NCBI GenBank assembly: GCA_038063075.1
Contig: JBBTVW010000012.1
Location: 1-41,878, forward strand
Origin: JACQHJ01 sp038063075
Lineage (GTDB): Bacteria > Patescibacteriota > Microgenomatia > Levybacterales > UBA12049
Direction: 5' to 3'
Length of the DNA: 41,878 nt
Shown: in pieces, positions 1 to 8,809 of the stretch
Layout: each line of letters begins with the position of its first letter
Numbering within the stretch: position 1 is the first letter of the stretch
Notes under the pieces: model-generated
Told to the model about the DNA's origin: nothing
The model's input: only the letters and a program-made list of their open reading frames with translations
Database searches by the model: none
Position numbers and translations under genes: made by a program

Positions 1-342
1 GTGTTGTATATCAACATCATACATATCCTTTACGCCTGATATAAGCGCATAGGAACCTGCAACTAAACCAAACACAGGTGGATGCTCAAGATATGGTTTT
101 ACGACAAAAAAATCAGTTTTTTGATAGATTACATGCTTTTTATCAGTATATTGAGGATGAGGTGACCACGATATAGGAGTATGATTTTGAATAAGGTTTA
201 TACCAAGCCATGTCCAAGCATATTCATCAAAAGTAGATCCAGCCCTTGGCCATGTATATAAATTATTAAACCTAAGTATTAGGCCTAAGACTAATATTAA
301 AGCTAAAAATAAAAATCTAAATTTAAATAAAAACTTATCCAT
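1..342 (-). CDS. GT39-like (PMT/ArnT-type) membrane glycosyltransferase, N-terminal fragment
   Basis: This open frame begins with ATG at 342 and runs off the left edge, leaving 114 codons. The N-terminus is one hydrophobic segment (about residues 4-24). It is followed by the first extracytoplasmic loop with an acidic pair, STFDEYAWTW (about residues 36-45), and then LEHPPVFGLVAGSY further on. An Asp-Glu or Asp-Asp pair just after the first membrane helix, followed by a P-P/Y helix start, is the usual pattern of GT39/ArnT-like GT-C enzymes, which move a sugar from polyprenyl phosphate to an acceptor outside the membrane. It overlaps the end of the GT4 gene upstream by 8 nt, so it belongs to the same run of genes. 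The sugar and acceptor cannot be told, and most of the protein is missing. Confidence 0.75.
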   Translation of the reverse strand, partial: MDKFLFKFRFLFLALILVLGLILRFNNLYTWPRAGSTFDEYAWTWLGINLIQNHTPISWSPHPQYTDKKHVIYQKTDFFVVKPYLEHPPVFGLVAGSYALISGVKDMYDVDIQH

Positions 343-1441
343 TTGTTACAACTTTTTTAATTACCGATAAACTTTTTATAGCTGCACTCTCCCAATCAAA
401 CGTATCTGCCCATTTTTTCGCATTCTTAGACAATCTTAATCTTAACTCTTTATCGCTTAATACTCTACATACTTTTTCAACAAATTCACTTTCATTTTCT
501 GCAAGAAAACCTGTTTGATTATCTTTTACAGACTCCGAGAGACCTGCAACATTAAAAGCAACAGTTGGAGCACCATGTAAGTTTGCTTCAATAACTGAAA
601 TTCCCCAACCCTCTCCAATCGAAGGATTTACAAATACCCATGCTTTAGAGAGTAAATGGTTTTTTTCTGCTTCACTTACAGGACCAATTATTTTTACTTT
701 TCTTCTCGACATACTTCTCATAGTCATATCTGTAATTGATGATGCTTCAGTACCCCAACCTGCAATTATTAAATTTGCGTTTGGAATTTTTTTCAATATT
801 TCAGGCATTACTCGAATTAGTAAATCGACTCTTTTATATTTTTTAATTCTTCCCAAATATAAGATTGTTGGTTTATAAAATTTATTTAAGGAGTTGTTTG
901 CTTTAATTTTATTAATACCACAATAGACAATCTCAATACCCTTACTCTTTAATCCTAATTTAATAAGATCGTCTTTCGTAGTTTTTGAGATAGAAATAAT
1001 TTTTGTATTGATGTAAAAAAGAGGAAAAAGATATTTTTCAATTACAAATCCTACTATATTAATAGGGAAAGGAAGCTCAATAAAAAATTGTTTTCCATGA
1101 ACATGATAAACAACGGCTATTTTAGGTTTTCTTATATATAAAGGTGTAAAAAATGGAATTCCATTCTGTACATCTACAACCACATCTGTATCTTTTCTAA
1201 ACTTCTTAAAATAATAAATAAAAGCCCAAAAATATAAAGTAAACCTTCCACCTTTTCTATAAACCTTAATACCATTTATTACTTCTTCATCTTTAAGGCC
1301 ACCTTTAACATCTTGGCCGCAGAAAAGGCTAACACTGTGACCCATCTTAACCCATCTTTTAGCAAGCTCTGAAACATATACTTCTCCTCCTCCTGCCCAC
1401 TCATGCTTTGTGTCTCTCCAATTTAGAATTAAAATATTCAT
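335..1441 (-). CDS. GT4-family glycosyltransferase
   Basis: The 368-residue protein has the full length of a GT-B fold retaining transferase. The N-terminal domain opens with a Rossmann strand (MNILILNW) and the acceptor-side glycine loop WAGGGE (residues 15-20). The C-terminal domain carries the nucleotide-sugar E-x7-E motif at Glu277 and Glu285 (GEGWGISVIE), preceded by YLGRIKKYKR (195-204), the usual phosphate-binding segment. No signal peptide or membrane helix is obvious, so it should act on the cytoplasmic face, adding a sugar to a lipid-linked intermediate. Its ATG overlaps the stop of the preceding GT2 as ATGA, which indicates translational coupling. The sugar specificity cannot be read from sequence. 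The family call is secure. Confidence 0.93.
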   Translation of the reverse strand: MNILILNWRDTKHEWAGGGEVYVSELAKRWVKMGHSVSLFCGQDVKGGLKDEEVINGIKVYRKGGRFTLYFWAFIYYFKKFRKDTDVVVDVQNGIPFFTPLYIRKPKIAVVYHVHGKQFFIELPFPINIVGFVIEKYLFPLFYINTKIISISKTTKDDLIKLGLKSKGIEIVYCGINKIKANNSLNKFYKPTILYLGRIKKYKRVDLLIRVMPEILKKIPNANLIIAGWGTEASSITDMTMRSMSRRKVKIIGPVSEAEKNHLLSKAWVFVNPSIGEGWGISVIEANLHGAPTVAFNVAGLSESVKDNQTGFLAENESEFVEKVCRVLSDKELRLRLSKNAKKWADTFDWESAAIKSLSVIKKVVTNG

Positions 1442-2178
1442 TTTGTATAATAATGTAAAATCTTAAGTCTATAAAATACTGCTAGATTATCCCACATCAT
1501 CCTAATAATTGTTTTCCAAAAATTAAAAGCAGATATCGAGCTATAACCTTTAAAATCAAGCTTTATAGGAGATTCATAAATTTTTCTATATCCAAGTAAA
1601 TATGCTACGGCTAAAAATTCTATATCGAAAGCAAATCTTTTAACTAATAACCTTTTAAAAACATCCACGGCAACTTCTTTAGTATAAATTTTAAAACCAA
1701 CCTGAGTATCTTTAACATTAAATCCAAAAAGAAGATGTGTGAAGTTTCTATAACCCCATGAAAGTATTTTTCTTGCAATTGGATAATTTACTTTTGATTG
1801 AGGATGGAGCTTACTACCAACAACAATGTCTGCATTATTAAATTCCATTAGATTAAGCATTATTGATATTTCAGATGGATCAATATCCATGCCTGCATCA
1901 ATAAAACCAATAACATCTCCTTTTGCCCTTAATGTTCCAAATTTTACTGCGTAACCTTTTCCTTGATTTTTTTCATATCCTAAAACCTTAATATTATTTT
2001 TACTAACTGATTTTGCCTTCTCAAAAGTGTTATCAACATTACCATCAACAACAACAATTATTTCGTATTTAATGTTTAGATGAGACAAAATAGTATCAAG
2101 ATTTTTAATATCTCTTGCGATCGTCTTTTCTTGTTTATATGCGGGAACAACTAAAGATAAATACTTAAAACTTTTCAT
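1438..2178 (-). CDS. GT2-family, DPM1-like polyprenyl-phosphate glycosyltransferase
   Basis: The 246-residue soluble GT-A protein begins LSLVVPAYKQEKTI (residues 7-20). It contains KNQGKGYAVKFG (70-81) and the late CGFK-equivalent QVGFKIYTKEV, both typical of dolichyl/polyprenyl-phosphate sugar synthases. The metal-binding region is unusual: where relatives have Asp-x-Asp the sequence reads DAGMDID (94-100), so the second acidic residue is displaced. Family members load a sugar from a nucleotide donor onto polyprenyl phosphate, and GT-C enzymes then use the product. It lacks the two C-terminal helices of GtrB-type enzymes. It follows a flippase after 35 nt and is coupled by ATGA to the next GT4. 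Its closest look-alike in the window is the GT2 at 40172-40930. Confidence 0.88.
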   Translation of the reverse strand: MKSFKYLSLVVPAYKQEKTIARDIKNLDTILSHLNIKYEIIVVVDGNVDNTFEKAKSVSKNNIKVLGYEKNQGKGYAVKFGTLRAKGDVIGFIDAGMDIDPSEISIMLNLMEFNNADIVVGSKLHPQSKVNYPIARKILSWGYRNFTHLLFGFNVKDTQVGFKIYTKEVAVDVFKRLLVKRFAFDIEFLAVAYLLGYRKIYESPIKLDFKGYSSISAFNFWKTIIRMMWDNLAVFYRLKILHYYTK

Positions 2179-2213
2179 TAACGAATAAAAAATAAGATCG
2201 AGCTTATATTACA

Positions 2214-3470
2214 CTATAAATTAAATTTTTTGAAGTAGTAAGTCAAGAGAGTTATAAGTAAGAGTGACACTGTGGCCAGTGACACATATATGACTTGATA
2301 AAAATCAGCGTGAAAGATACTTATCAAGACTATTTGTAAAACTGCTGCAATTATTACAAAATAAGAAATTTTTGTTTCATTAAAAGATAAAAAGAAATTA
2401 ACACAAACGTTAACAAGGCTAAATATTGTTAGATATAAACCAAAAACACCAAGATATTTAGAAAGCATTAAATAATCTCTCCCTCCTAAGAATAAATTAA
2501 TTGTGATTTGAGGAAACAGGTAATAAAAACCAGTAATCAACATGCCTGGTAAAAATACTAACAAAAGGGCAAGATAAAATAATTTTTTGTATGCAAGTCC
2601 TAATGTATGCCTCTTAATAAGAAGTGGAAACATAACCATAGGAATTGGAAATGTAAAATAAAAAATAACTTTTCCCATCAGCGAAAGGCCTGCATAAAAA
2701 CCTGCATCATGTGAACTAAAAAAATGCTTAACTAAGATTACATCCATTGCTGTAAATGAAGTAAGAAAAAGAATAGTAAAGAAAGCAGGAATTGAATAAC
2801 TCATAATTTCTTTTGTAGGAATATTTATTTTCTTTACATTTTTTTGTGCAATTATTGTTCTTAAAGGAATAAAAGCTACAAGAAATGAACCAACTGTCAT
2901 AAAAAATATTGCCCAAAGACCCGAGAACGCATTAAAGCCTGCATAAACCAGTACTATACCAACAACTAATTTTATTACTCCACCGAATGTATTGATAAAA
3001 GAAATAAATGAAAATTTTAAAAGGCTCTGAAGAAATGCGACATTTAAACTATTAAGGTAATAAATAGAAATTACCAAAGCAACAATAATACCGTACCATA
3101 CATTATTTAAATGTAAGAAGATATTTAGAGGAAAAGCTAAGGTTAAAAATAAGAAAAATAAAAATAACGCCAATATAAAAATAAATTTTCCACTTAAAAA
3201 ATAAAAGCTGGAAACCTTATCCATTTCATTTTGAGAATAATATTTTGTAGCAAACTTAACTATGATTGTATTTATTGATCCTGCAGGTATATAAGCAAGA
3301 GTAATAACAGACAAAAGGCTTGCAAAAATTCCATAATCTATATATGAAAGATTTCTTGCTAAGAAGAGGTTAAGTAAAAATGCTAAAATGTTTGCAAATA
3401 TTGATCCTAAGAATAAGTAAAAACTACCACTAACTAATTCATGACCAATTAATCTTTTAATAAATCCCAT
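2214..3470 (-). CDS. Oligosaccharide flippase (MOP superfamily, Wzx-like)
   Basis: The 418-residue protein is built of about twelve hydrophobic helices joined by short basic loops. It starts with VSGSFYLFLGSIFANILAF followed by ARNLSYIDYGIFASLLS, the helix 1 to helix 2 layout of polysaccharide-synthesis (PST) exporters. Such proteins flip polyprenyl-diphosphate-linked oligosaccharides from the cytoplasmic to the outer face. It lies one nucleotide after a GT4 gene and upstream of a DPM1-like GT2, so it is embedded in glycan synthesis. It ends with TAG. It differs clearly from the second flippase at 29676-31130 in length and N-terminus, so the two are not a recent duplication. A minus-strand frame at 2728-2916 inside it is a shadow. 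Confidence 0.87.
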   Translation of the reverse strand: MGFIKRLIGHELVSGSFYLFLGSIFANILAFLLNLFLARNLSYIDYGIFASLLSVITLAYIPAGSINTIIVKFATKYYSQNEMDKVSSFYFLSGKFIFILALFLFFLFLTLAFPLNIFLHLNNVWYGIIVALVISIYYLNSLNVAFLQSLLKFSFISFINTFGGVIKLVVGIVLVYAGFNAFSGLWAIFFMTVGSFLVAFIPLRTIIAQKNVKKINIPTKEIMSYSIPAFFTILFLTSFTAMDVILVKHFFSSHDAGFYAGLSLMGKVIFYFTFPIPMVMFPLLIKRHTLGLAYKKLFYLALLLVFLPGMLITGFYYLFPQITINLFLGGRDYLMLSKYLGVFGLYLTIFSLVNVCVNFFLSFNETKISYFVIIAAVLQIVLISIFHADFYQVIYVSLATVSLLLITLLTYYFKKFNL

Positions 3471-3471
3471 A

Positions 3472-4521
3472 TTATTCTAGTGTTTTTTGATATGCCCTAA
3501 TTGTATCTTGTGCGGTTTTTTGCCAAGAATATTTACTAACGTTTTTAAAACCTTTTTCACGCAATTCTTTTTGTAAATCAACGCTATCAAAAACTTTTTT
3601 AATTCCTTGAGCAATACTTTCAAAGTTATATCCATCTACAAAATATGCACTATTTGATGCAACCTCTTTTAATGACCCTTCTTTAGTTGTAACGACAGGA
3701 CAACCACATGCTTGAGCTTCTAAAATAGGCAATCCAAATCCCTCGTATAAAGAGGGCATAACAAAAACAGTTGCAATGTTATAAATAGAAATTAAATCAC
3801 TTGAATCTACAAACCCAAGCCTTATTATATTTTTATCGCCATTAACTAATTCATTTACCCTATTTAAATCATGATTCCAAGGATTTTCTTTATCATAATC
3901 TTTGTTTACCAAACTCTTTCCTATCATAACCAAAGGAATGTCAGTTGTTTTTATTGCATCTATTAATCTTGGTAAATTTTTATTCCACGTTACATCCCCT
4001 ACATATAATGCAAACTTTTGGGGAAGATTATATTTCTTCTTTAAACTTTGAATTTTTAAATCAGAATCTTTAATAACCTTAAAATCTTCACCTGCAGCCA
4101 AGTAAACTACATCTACATTATCTCTTTTTACACCTGCTAGCCTTACCACATCATCCTTGGAACACTGTGAGTCTGTAATAACCCTGTTTGCTTTCTTTAG
4201 GGCAAATCTCTGCATTTGCCACTTTATTTTTCCCTTTATACCCCTTGGGAAAGCATCAGGAAAAACTATTGGCGTTAAATCATGCACTGTTACTACAGTC
4301 TTATGTTTGTTATATAAAGGAAGTGCTAAGAAAAATGGTTCAAAGTATGGAAAATGAACTAGATCTATATCATTTGGCAATTTTTCCCCTGGAACAAAAA
4401 ATAAATACTCATTTTCTTTATCGTATTTTACAAGTGAGTTTTTAAGATGCTCTAAATAGAATCCTACTCCCCTAATCTTGTGTCCTGAAGAAAGTGGGGA
4501 GATATCAATGGCTATTTTCAT
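3472..4521 (-). CDS. GT4-family glycosyltransferase
   Basis: The 349-residue GT-B transferase starts MKIAIDISPL with the glycine loop RGVGFYLEHL (17-26). This beginning is common in mannosyl- and rhamnosyl-type GT4 enzymes. The C-terminal domain shows YVGDVTWNKN (173-182) and the catalytic E-x7-E at Glu260 and Glu268 (EGFGLPILE), followed by ACGCPVVTT (271-279). There are no membrane helices, and cytoplasmic action on a nucleotide sugar is expected. Its start overlaps the stop of the PTPS-related membrane protein gene as ATGA, and it is followed one nucleotide later by the flippase. This gives a tight GT-C, GT4, flippase, GT2, GT4 order. The specificity is unknown. Plus-strand frames over 4157-4445 are antisense shadows. 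Confidence 0.93.
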   Translation of the reverse strand: MKIAIDISPLSSGHKIRGVGFYLEHLKNSLVKYDKENEYLFFVPGEKLPNDIDLVHFPYFEPFFLALPLYNKHKTVVTVHDLTPIVFPDAFPRGIKGKIKWQMQRFALKKANRVITDSQCSKDDVVRLAGVKRDNVDVVYLAAGEDFKVIKDSDLKIQSLKKKYNLPQKFALYVGDVTWNKNLPRLIDAIKTTDIPLVMIGKSLVNKDYDKENPWNHDLNRVNELVNGDKNIIRLGFVDSSDLISIYNIATVFVMPSLYEGFGLPILEAQACGCPVVTTKEGSLKEVASNSAYFVDGYNFESIAQGIKKVFDSVDLQKELREKGFKNVSKYSWQKTAQDTIRAYQKTLE

Positions 4522-6167
4522 TTATATTTAATATACCAGTTTTTTAGCATTAGTATAATAACTAAAATAAGTGAAGCTAAGGATAAAAGTAAGGCAAGAG
4601 ATCTAATTAAAGTATCCTTAAATATAACATGTATTGCATGCTCACCTTTTGGAACATTAAGCTTAATTAATCCATCGTTAGTTATAAAAAGATCAGTCTT
4701 TTTTCCATCAATCGTAGCTATCCAACCTGGAAAATAAGCACTATTAACTATGGCTACAAAATCTTTTTCTGATTTTGTATTAAATATATATTTAGTTGAC
4801 TTAATTTCTTGTATGTTAATCTTAGCCCTCATTTCAGAGGTAATTATTTTTTCACTTTTTCTATTAAACTTTCCTTTTATCCAAATAGTATTAAAAACGT
4901 TTCCTATACTATTTGTGCCATCAATAAAATTAGGTCTTGTCTGATAATATGTATCATCCCTTTCTAGAAAATATGCAGGATGTGCATAATTAAATGTTAA
5001 AAGTACTGCAAAGAAAATTAAAAATATACTAAAATACTTATTTTTAAATATAGTTGTACTAGCTGCTGCTAAGAACGAACAGATAAGAATTATAAGGCTT
5101 AAAAATCTCCAAGGAAATTGAAAGTAATTCATTAGTGGAACGACATTCCATATATTAATAGATATTTCTTGCATTAAAAATAAAACAACAAAGAATGAAA
5201 TAATAAAAAAACTTAAAATTATTTTTTTGCTATCTTTCTTCTTAATAAATTTAAATAAAGCAAAAAAACTTAGTAAAACAGCTAATAGATTGGCAATACC
5301 AATCTGAACAGACATTTCATTATAAAAACTTCCAAAAAAACCTGATCCCCAAGAAGGAACAATTAGTTGAAAAAGATCTGGAAAGTTTCTTTTAAAATCA
5401 TATATTTGAAGTCCAACTGTATATTTTGTTTCTAAGATTGCTGGTAGCCAAAAAATTGCTGATAATCCTAGGGAGACTACAAATACTGTTAAAAAGTTTA
5501 TAAAATTTTCTCTTTTTTCTTTTGAAGTTAAAATTAGCAAAATACTGTACACTATGGCAAAAGGTGTAAACATAAAGGCTAAAATGTTATGAGAGAAAAT
5601 AATTAAACTTAAAAAAATTATGGCAATCGGTAAAAACTTTTTATCACCATTTAATATTAGCCTTGTAATTGCCCATAAGAATGCTGGAAAAAAAGATAAT
5701 GCAAAGACTTCACCTACTGATCCCCTAATATAAACGTCTACAAACAAATAAGGAGAAAATAAATAAAACACGCTACCAACCATTGCGCCTAAATTCCCAA
5801 AGAATATTTTTAGCCAATTAAAAGAAAATAGGGCTGCAAAAATTATTGCAAGAAAAAGACTAAGCTTAAATGAATCAATAAAACTTATATTAAAAAGATG
5901 AAATACTGATGATACATAGTTAGGTAATGGATATACATAATTAAATAATGGCACACCAACTCCATAATTTAGATCGGGTGACCACCTTGGATATAAATCT
6001 CCATCTCTTAAGACTTTATCAAACTGCCAAAATCTAACTACGTGGTATTCACCATCATGAGTTGGAGGTAGCCCACTATGTAAAAGACTAAAACCAGCGG
6101 TAATGGCAAATACTAATACAAATAACAAGTATTTATATTTTAATAATAAATCAAATAACTTCTTCAT
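4518..6167 (-). CDS. PTPS-related multi-membrane protein, probable GT-C glycosyltransferase
   Basis: The 549-residue protein belongs to the family databases call '6-pyruvoyl-tetrahydropterin synthase-related' (PF10131-like). That name is misleading, because no pterin-synthase domain is visible. After the first helix it has PPTHDGEYHVVRFWQF, then YPRWSPDLNYGVG and YPLPNYVSS, a signature shared with three more proteins here. About ten helices follow. A soluble C-terminal piece contains YFPGWIATIDGKK and PKGEHAI before a last helix. The histidine-aspartate pair in the first outer loop sits where GT-C enzymes have their catalytic acid, so sugar transfer on the outer face is a reasonable inference. 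No activity is known to me for this family. The stop is TGA inside an ATGA overlap with the next GT4. Confidence 0.85.
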   Translation of the reverse strand: MKKLFDLLLKYKYLLFVLVFAITAGFSLLHSGLPPTHDGEYHVVRFWQFDKVLRDGDLYPRWSPDLNYGVGVPLFNYVYPLPNYVSSVFHLFNISFIDSFKLSLFLAIIFAALFSFNWLKIFFGNLGAMVGSVFYLFSPYLFVDVYIRGSVGEVFALSFFPAFLWAITRLILNGDKKFLPIAIIFLSLIIFSHNILAFMFTPFAIVYSILLILTSKEKRENFINFLTVFVVSLGLSAIFWLPAILETKYTVGLQIYDFKRNFPDLFQLIVPSWGSGFFGSFYNEMSVQIGIANLLAVLLSFFALFKFIKKKDSKKIILSFFIISFFVVLFLMQEISINIWNVVPLMNYFQFPWRFLSLIILICSFLAAASTTIFKNKYFSIFLIFFAVLLTFNYAHPAYFLERDDTYYQTRPNFIDGTNSIGNVFNTIWIKGKFNRKSEKIITSEMRAKINIQEIKSTKYIFNTKSEKDFVAIVNSAYFPGWIATIDGKKTDLFITNDGLIKLNVPKGEHAIHVIFKDTLIRSLALLLSLASLILVIILMLKNWYIKYK

Positions 6168-6168
6168 T

Positions 6169-7299
6169 TTACTTTTTTACTCTTAATTTTAATTTTCTAA
6201 AAACAATCATGTATATAAGATATAGGATTACTGGCGTAATCATTAGTATTGTTTTAATTAATGGTGTAGGACTAAGATATGTAGCTAAATACATGTATGG
6301 AATATATCTTAAAAGTAATCCAAAGGATAACGCAAGATAAAATCCTTTTAATAATTTATTTTTAAATAGAGGTGTAAAAGCTAAAAACCATATTCCATAC
6401 CATGGGTATATTTCCTCACGAAAAGTTGAAAGTAAAAATACAGTAAACATTAAAATTGATGAAGCAACAAATACCTTATCCCAACTTATCTCTCTTTTCT
6501 TAATATTTTGGATAACTATATAAATAATAATGGGTAATAAAAATAAAGAAGCAAACTTTATAAATATAGAAAGAGTTAAGAAAACTAATGCTAAAAGAAT
6601 TTTTTTATTTTTAAGTAAATAAAAACTAAGAATCACAAGAAACATCATAACAATATCATTATGTCCACCAACAAATAATTCAAAGAGAACTAATGGATTT
6701 AGAGCAAAGATAATTAGATTCTTAACATCACTATTTAACTTATTAAGTAGATATGTTGTAAGAAGATAAAAAACAAATATGAAAAACTTAAAGTTAAACA
6801 ATATTAAAATAAACTGACCAAAGCCTAGAAGAAAAGGAATTGACGTTAACATTATCCAAAACGGACCATAAAGAGCTGTTTTATTAGCTGCTTGCATAAA
6901 CAAAAGTAGAGGATCATTAAGAAACTGAATTGGCATTAGTAAATATGGATTTTCAAAATAATAAAAACTTACTTTTGCAGTAGCTACATAATTAAATATG
7001 TCATAAGAAACCATCGCTGGATAGGAAAATAATAAACCAAGTGCACTTATTCCTATTAGGATTAAAATATCTTTTCTTACTAAAACTCCTTTATTAAGTA
7101 ATTTTACAAATAAAATGTAAAAAACAAAAAACAAAAATACAATTGCTGTATAAATTAGTGTAATAATTCCTCTATTAGAATATGAAAATCCAGTAAAAAA
7201 ATTATGTAGATAAGTTAGATTTGGATCCAAGAAAAGATATGAAAAAAAACTAATAAATACTAAAAAAAATGAATATGTTAAAAATAATATTTTTTTCAT
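6169..7299 (-). CDS. GT87/MptB-like polyprenol-phosphate-dependent membrane glycosyltransferase
   Basis: The 376-residue protein has roughly ten to twelve helices. Two motifs are diagnostic. One is YDIFNYVATAK followed by ENPYLLMP and ALYGPFW in the first large outer loop. The other is FNPLVLFELFVGGHNDIVM in the middle. The YD..NY loop with a later HND is the pattern of actinobacterial MptA/MptB alpha-1,6-mannosyltransferases and GT87 relatives, which use polyprenol-phosphate mannose. The second copy at 38994-40175 shares both motifs. Its ATG forms an ATGA overlap with the DUF5667-like gene. The mannose donor is an inference from the family, and the family itself is fairly clear. Confidence 0.8.
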   Translation of the reverse strand: MKKILFLTYSFFLVFISFFSYLFLDPNLTYLHNFFTGFSYSNRGIITLIYTAIVFLFFVFYILFVKLLNKGVLVRKDILILIGISALGLLFSYPAMVSYDIFNYVATAKVSFYYFENPYLLMPIQFLNDPLLLFMQAANKTALYGPFWIMLTSIPFLLGFGQFILILFNFKFFIFVFYLLTTYLLNKLNSDVKNLIIFALNPLVLFELFVGGHNDIVMMFLVILSFYLLKNKKILLALVFLTLSIFIKFASLFLLPIIIYIVIQNIKKREISWDKVFVASSILMFTVFLLSTFREEIYPWYGIWFLAFTPLFKNKLLKGFYLALSFGLLLRYIPYMYLATYLSPTPLIKTILMITPVILYLIYMIVFRKLKLRVKK

Positions 7300-7859
7300 T
7301 GGCTTTCGTTCCTAATGTTAATTGCCTCATCTAAAATTTCTTTGAAATTAATTGTAGTTGGATTATCCTTCTCAGGTGTCCAAACAAAAACCTCAGGAAG
7401 TTCTAATTTAAGTTCATCTAAAACTTCCGTATGTTTTAAAGCCGCCTCTGAAAGAATATCTGTGTTTTCAGATATATCTTTATTATTTTCTTTAGCACTT
7501 AATAAATTAGGCTTTATTTGCACAAAATATTCATTTGATTTTTTAAGCGCGACAAGACCTAATAAGTGTTGCTTGTATTCAAATAATGTTTTTGCTTCAA
7601 CTAAATATTTATCCGATTGCTTAAGGTTATAAAAAAACTGACCAAAGTCCCCATAATACCAATATTTCATTACTTTTTCTTTTAATAAATTAATTTTATA
7701 AAATATATTTCCAGGCATTGCTGAAGGATATGGCAATACGTAGCTAGAACTTGCAAAAGATGAAGAAGTTAAGACAAAAAAGAAAAACAAAATAAAAATT
7801 AGAATAAATTTTATTTGTTGAATATTAAACTTTAACTTTGTTTTTTGTGCCATTCCCAT
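7296..7859 (-). CDS. DUF5667-like extracytoplasmic protein
   Basis: The 187-residue protein has an N-terminal hydrophobic stretch (about residues 15-36, FILIFILFFFFVLTSSSFAS) that looks like a signal peptide or anchor. This is followed by LPYPSAMPGNIFYKINLLKEKV and a helical region rich in Lys and Glu (GQFFYNLKQSDKYLVEAKTL). The 'LP-PG-x-FY-K-K' start and following helices resemble DUF5667-type proteins frequent in Patescibacteria, whose function is unknown. It is not a glycosyltransferase, yet it is coupled on both sides: it overlaps galE by 22-28 nt and the GT87-like gene by ATGA. ATG is possible at 7859 or 7853 (the latter starting MAQKTK), and neither has a clear ribosome site. It may be an outside partner of the glycan machinery. 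That role is inference. Confidence 0.72.
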   Translation of the reverse strand: MGMAQKTKLKFNIQQIKFILIFILFFFFVLTSSSFASSSYVLPYPSAMPGNIFYKINLLKEKVMKYWYYGDFGQFFYNLKQSDKYLVEAKTLFEYKQHLLGLVALKKSNEYFVQIKPNLLSAKENNKDISENTDILSEAALKHTEVLDELKLELPEVFVWTPEKDNPTTINFKEILDEAINIRNESQ

Positions 7860-8809
7860 GCAGTTTTAATTATCGTTTCTAAATCTGAGTATTTAGGCAA
7901 AAAACCAACTTCATTTCTAATACTTGATGAATCTGCAATCAGTTCATTTGCATCCCCTGCTCTTCTCTCTTTTTCTATAATATTTATCTTTATACCACTA
8001 GCCTTTTGAATCTCATCTATAACCTCTCTATTAGAATAACCCTTTCCTGTTCCAACATTATAAAAATATCCATTTGGATCCTCTGATACCTTTTTAAGCG
8101 AAAGAAGATGTGCATCAACAAGATCTAAGACGTGAATATAATCTCTTACGCAAGTACCATCAGGTGTATCATAGTCTGTACCAAAAAGATAAAAATCTTT
8201 TTGCAAAAGTGCTGCTTTAATAGCTAGAGGGATTATATGTGTTTCAGGATTATGCCCTTCACCTAATGAGCCATCCAGGGCTGCTCCACAGGCATTGAAA
8301 TACCTTAAGGCAGCAAAACTAATATGAGGATGCTTAATCCTTAAATCACTTAGTATTTTTTCTACTTCAAGCTTATTTTTACCATATTCACTGGTTGGAT
8401 TTTTAGCATGATCTTCGGGAATTGGAATTTTTGTTGGATTACCATAAACTGCAGCTGATGAAGAAAAAATAAACTTAGTTACTCCTCCTGTTGTTATTGC
8501 TACTTCAAATAGATTTTGTGAACCTACTACGTTATTTTGATAATAAAGATCAGGATTTTTGGTTGATTCTTCAACAGAAATAAAGCCTGCAAAATGCATT
8601 AGAGCATCAAATTTATGTTCGCTAAAAAGCTTTTGAAGTGCTGCTTTATCTTTTAAATCGCCTTGAAAAAGTACTGCACGACTATCAATGGCTTCTTTTC
8701 TTCCTCTTTCTAGGCTATCAAATACAACAACTTCATTCTGTCTATCAGCCAAGGCTTTTACCAAAAAACTTCCTATGTATCCAGCTCCACCTGTAATAAG
8801 TATTTTCAT
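7832..8809 (-). CDS. galE: UDP-glucose 4-epimerase
   Basis: The 325-residue extended short-chain dehydrogenase interconverts UDP-glucose and UDP-galactose with bound NAD. It shows the Rossmann glycine motif ITGGAGYIGS (residues 5-14), the catalytic serine in SSSAAVYG (116-123, Ser118) and YGKNK with Tyr142 and Lys146. The substrate-side segments ALRYFNACGA and GTCVRDYIHVLDL are typical of GalE. Length and motifs match true GalE better than other NDP-sugar epimerases. It is the only nucleotide-sugar enzyme in the window, so it probably supplies UDP-Gal, or UDP-GalNAc if the specificity is broad, to the transferases. It overlaps the preceding fusion gene by ATGA and the following DUF5667-like gene by about 22-28 nt. 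Confidence 0.92.
   Translation of the reverse strand: MKILITGGAGYIGSFLVKALADRQNEVVVFDSLERGRKEAIDSRAVLFQGDLKDKAALQKLFSEHKFDALMHFAGFISVEESTKNPDLYYQNNVVGSQNLFEVAITTGGVTKFIFSSSAAVYGNPTKIPIPEDHAKNPTSEYGKNKLEVEKILSDLRIKHPHISFAALRYFNACGAALDGSLGEGHNPETHIIPLAIKAALLQKDFYLFGTDYDTPDGTCVRDYIHVLDLVDAHLLSLKKVSEDPNGYFYNVGTGKGYSNREVIDEIQKASGIKINIIEKERRAGDANELIADSSSIRNEVGFLPKYSDLETIIKTAWEWHKKQS

Noticed and set aside
4157..4445. Plus-strand open frames opposite the GT4 gene
   Set aside because: They lie wholly antisense to a complete GT4 with clear catalytic motifs, overlap one another in two frames and show no family motif.
4518..6167. Pterin biosynthesis function from the name '6-pyruvoyl-tetrahydropterin synthase-related'
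   Set aside because: The proteins are multi-helix membrane proteins without the zinc-binding histidines and fold of that enzyme. The name is a database legacy.
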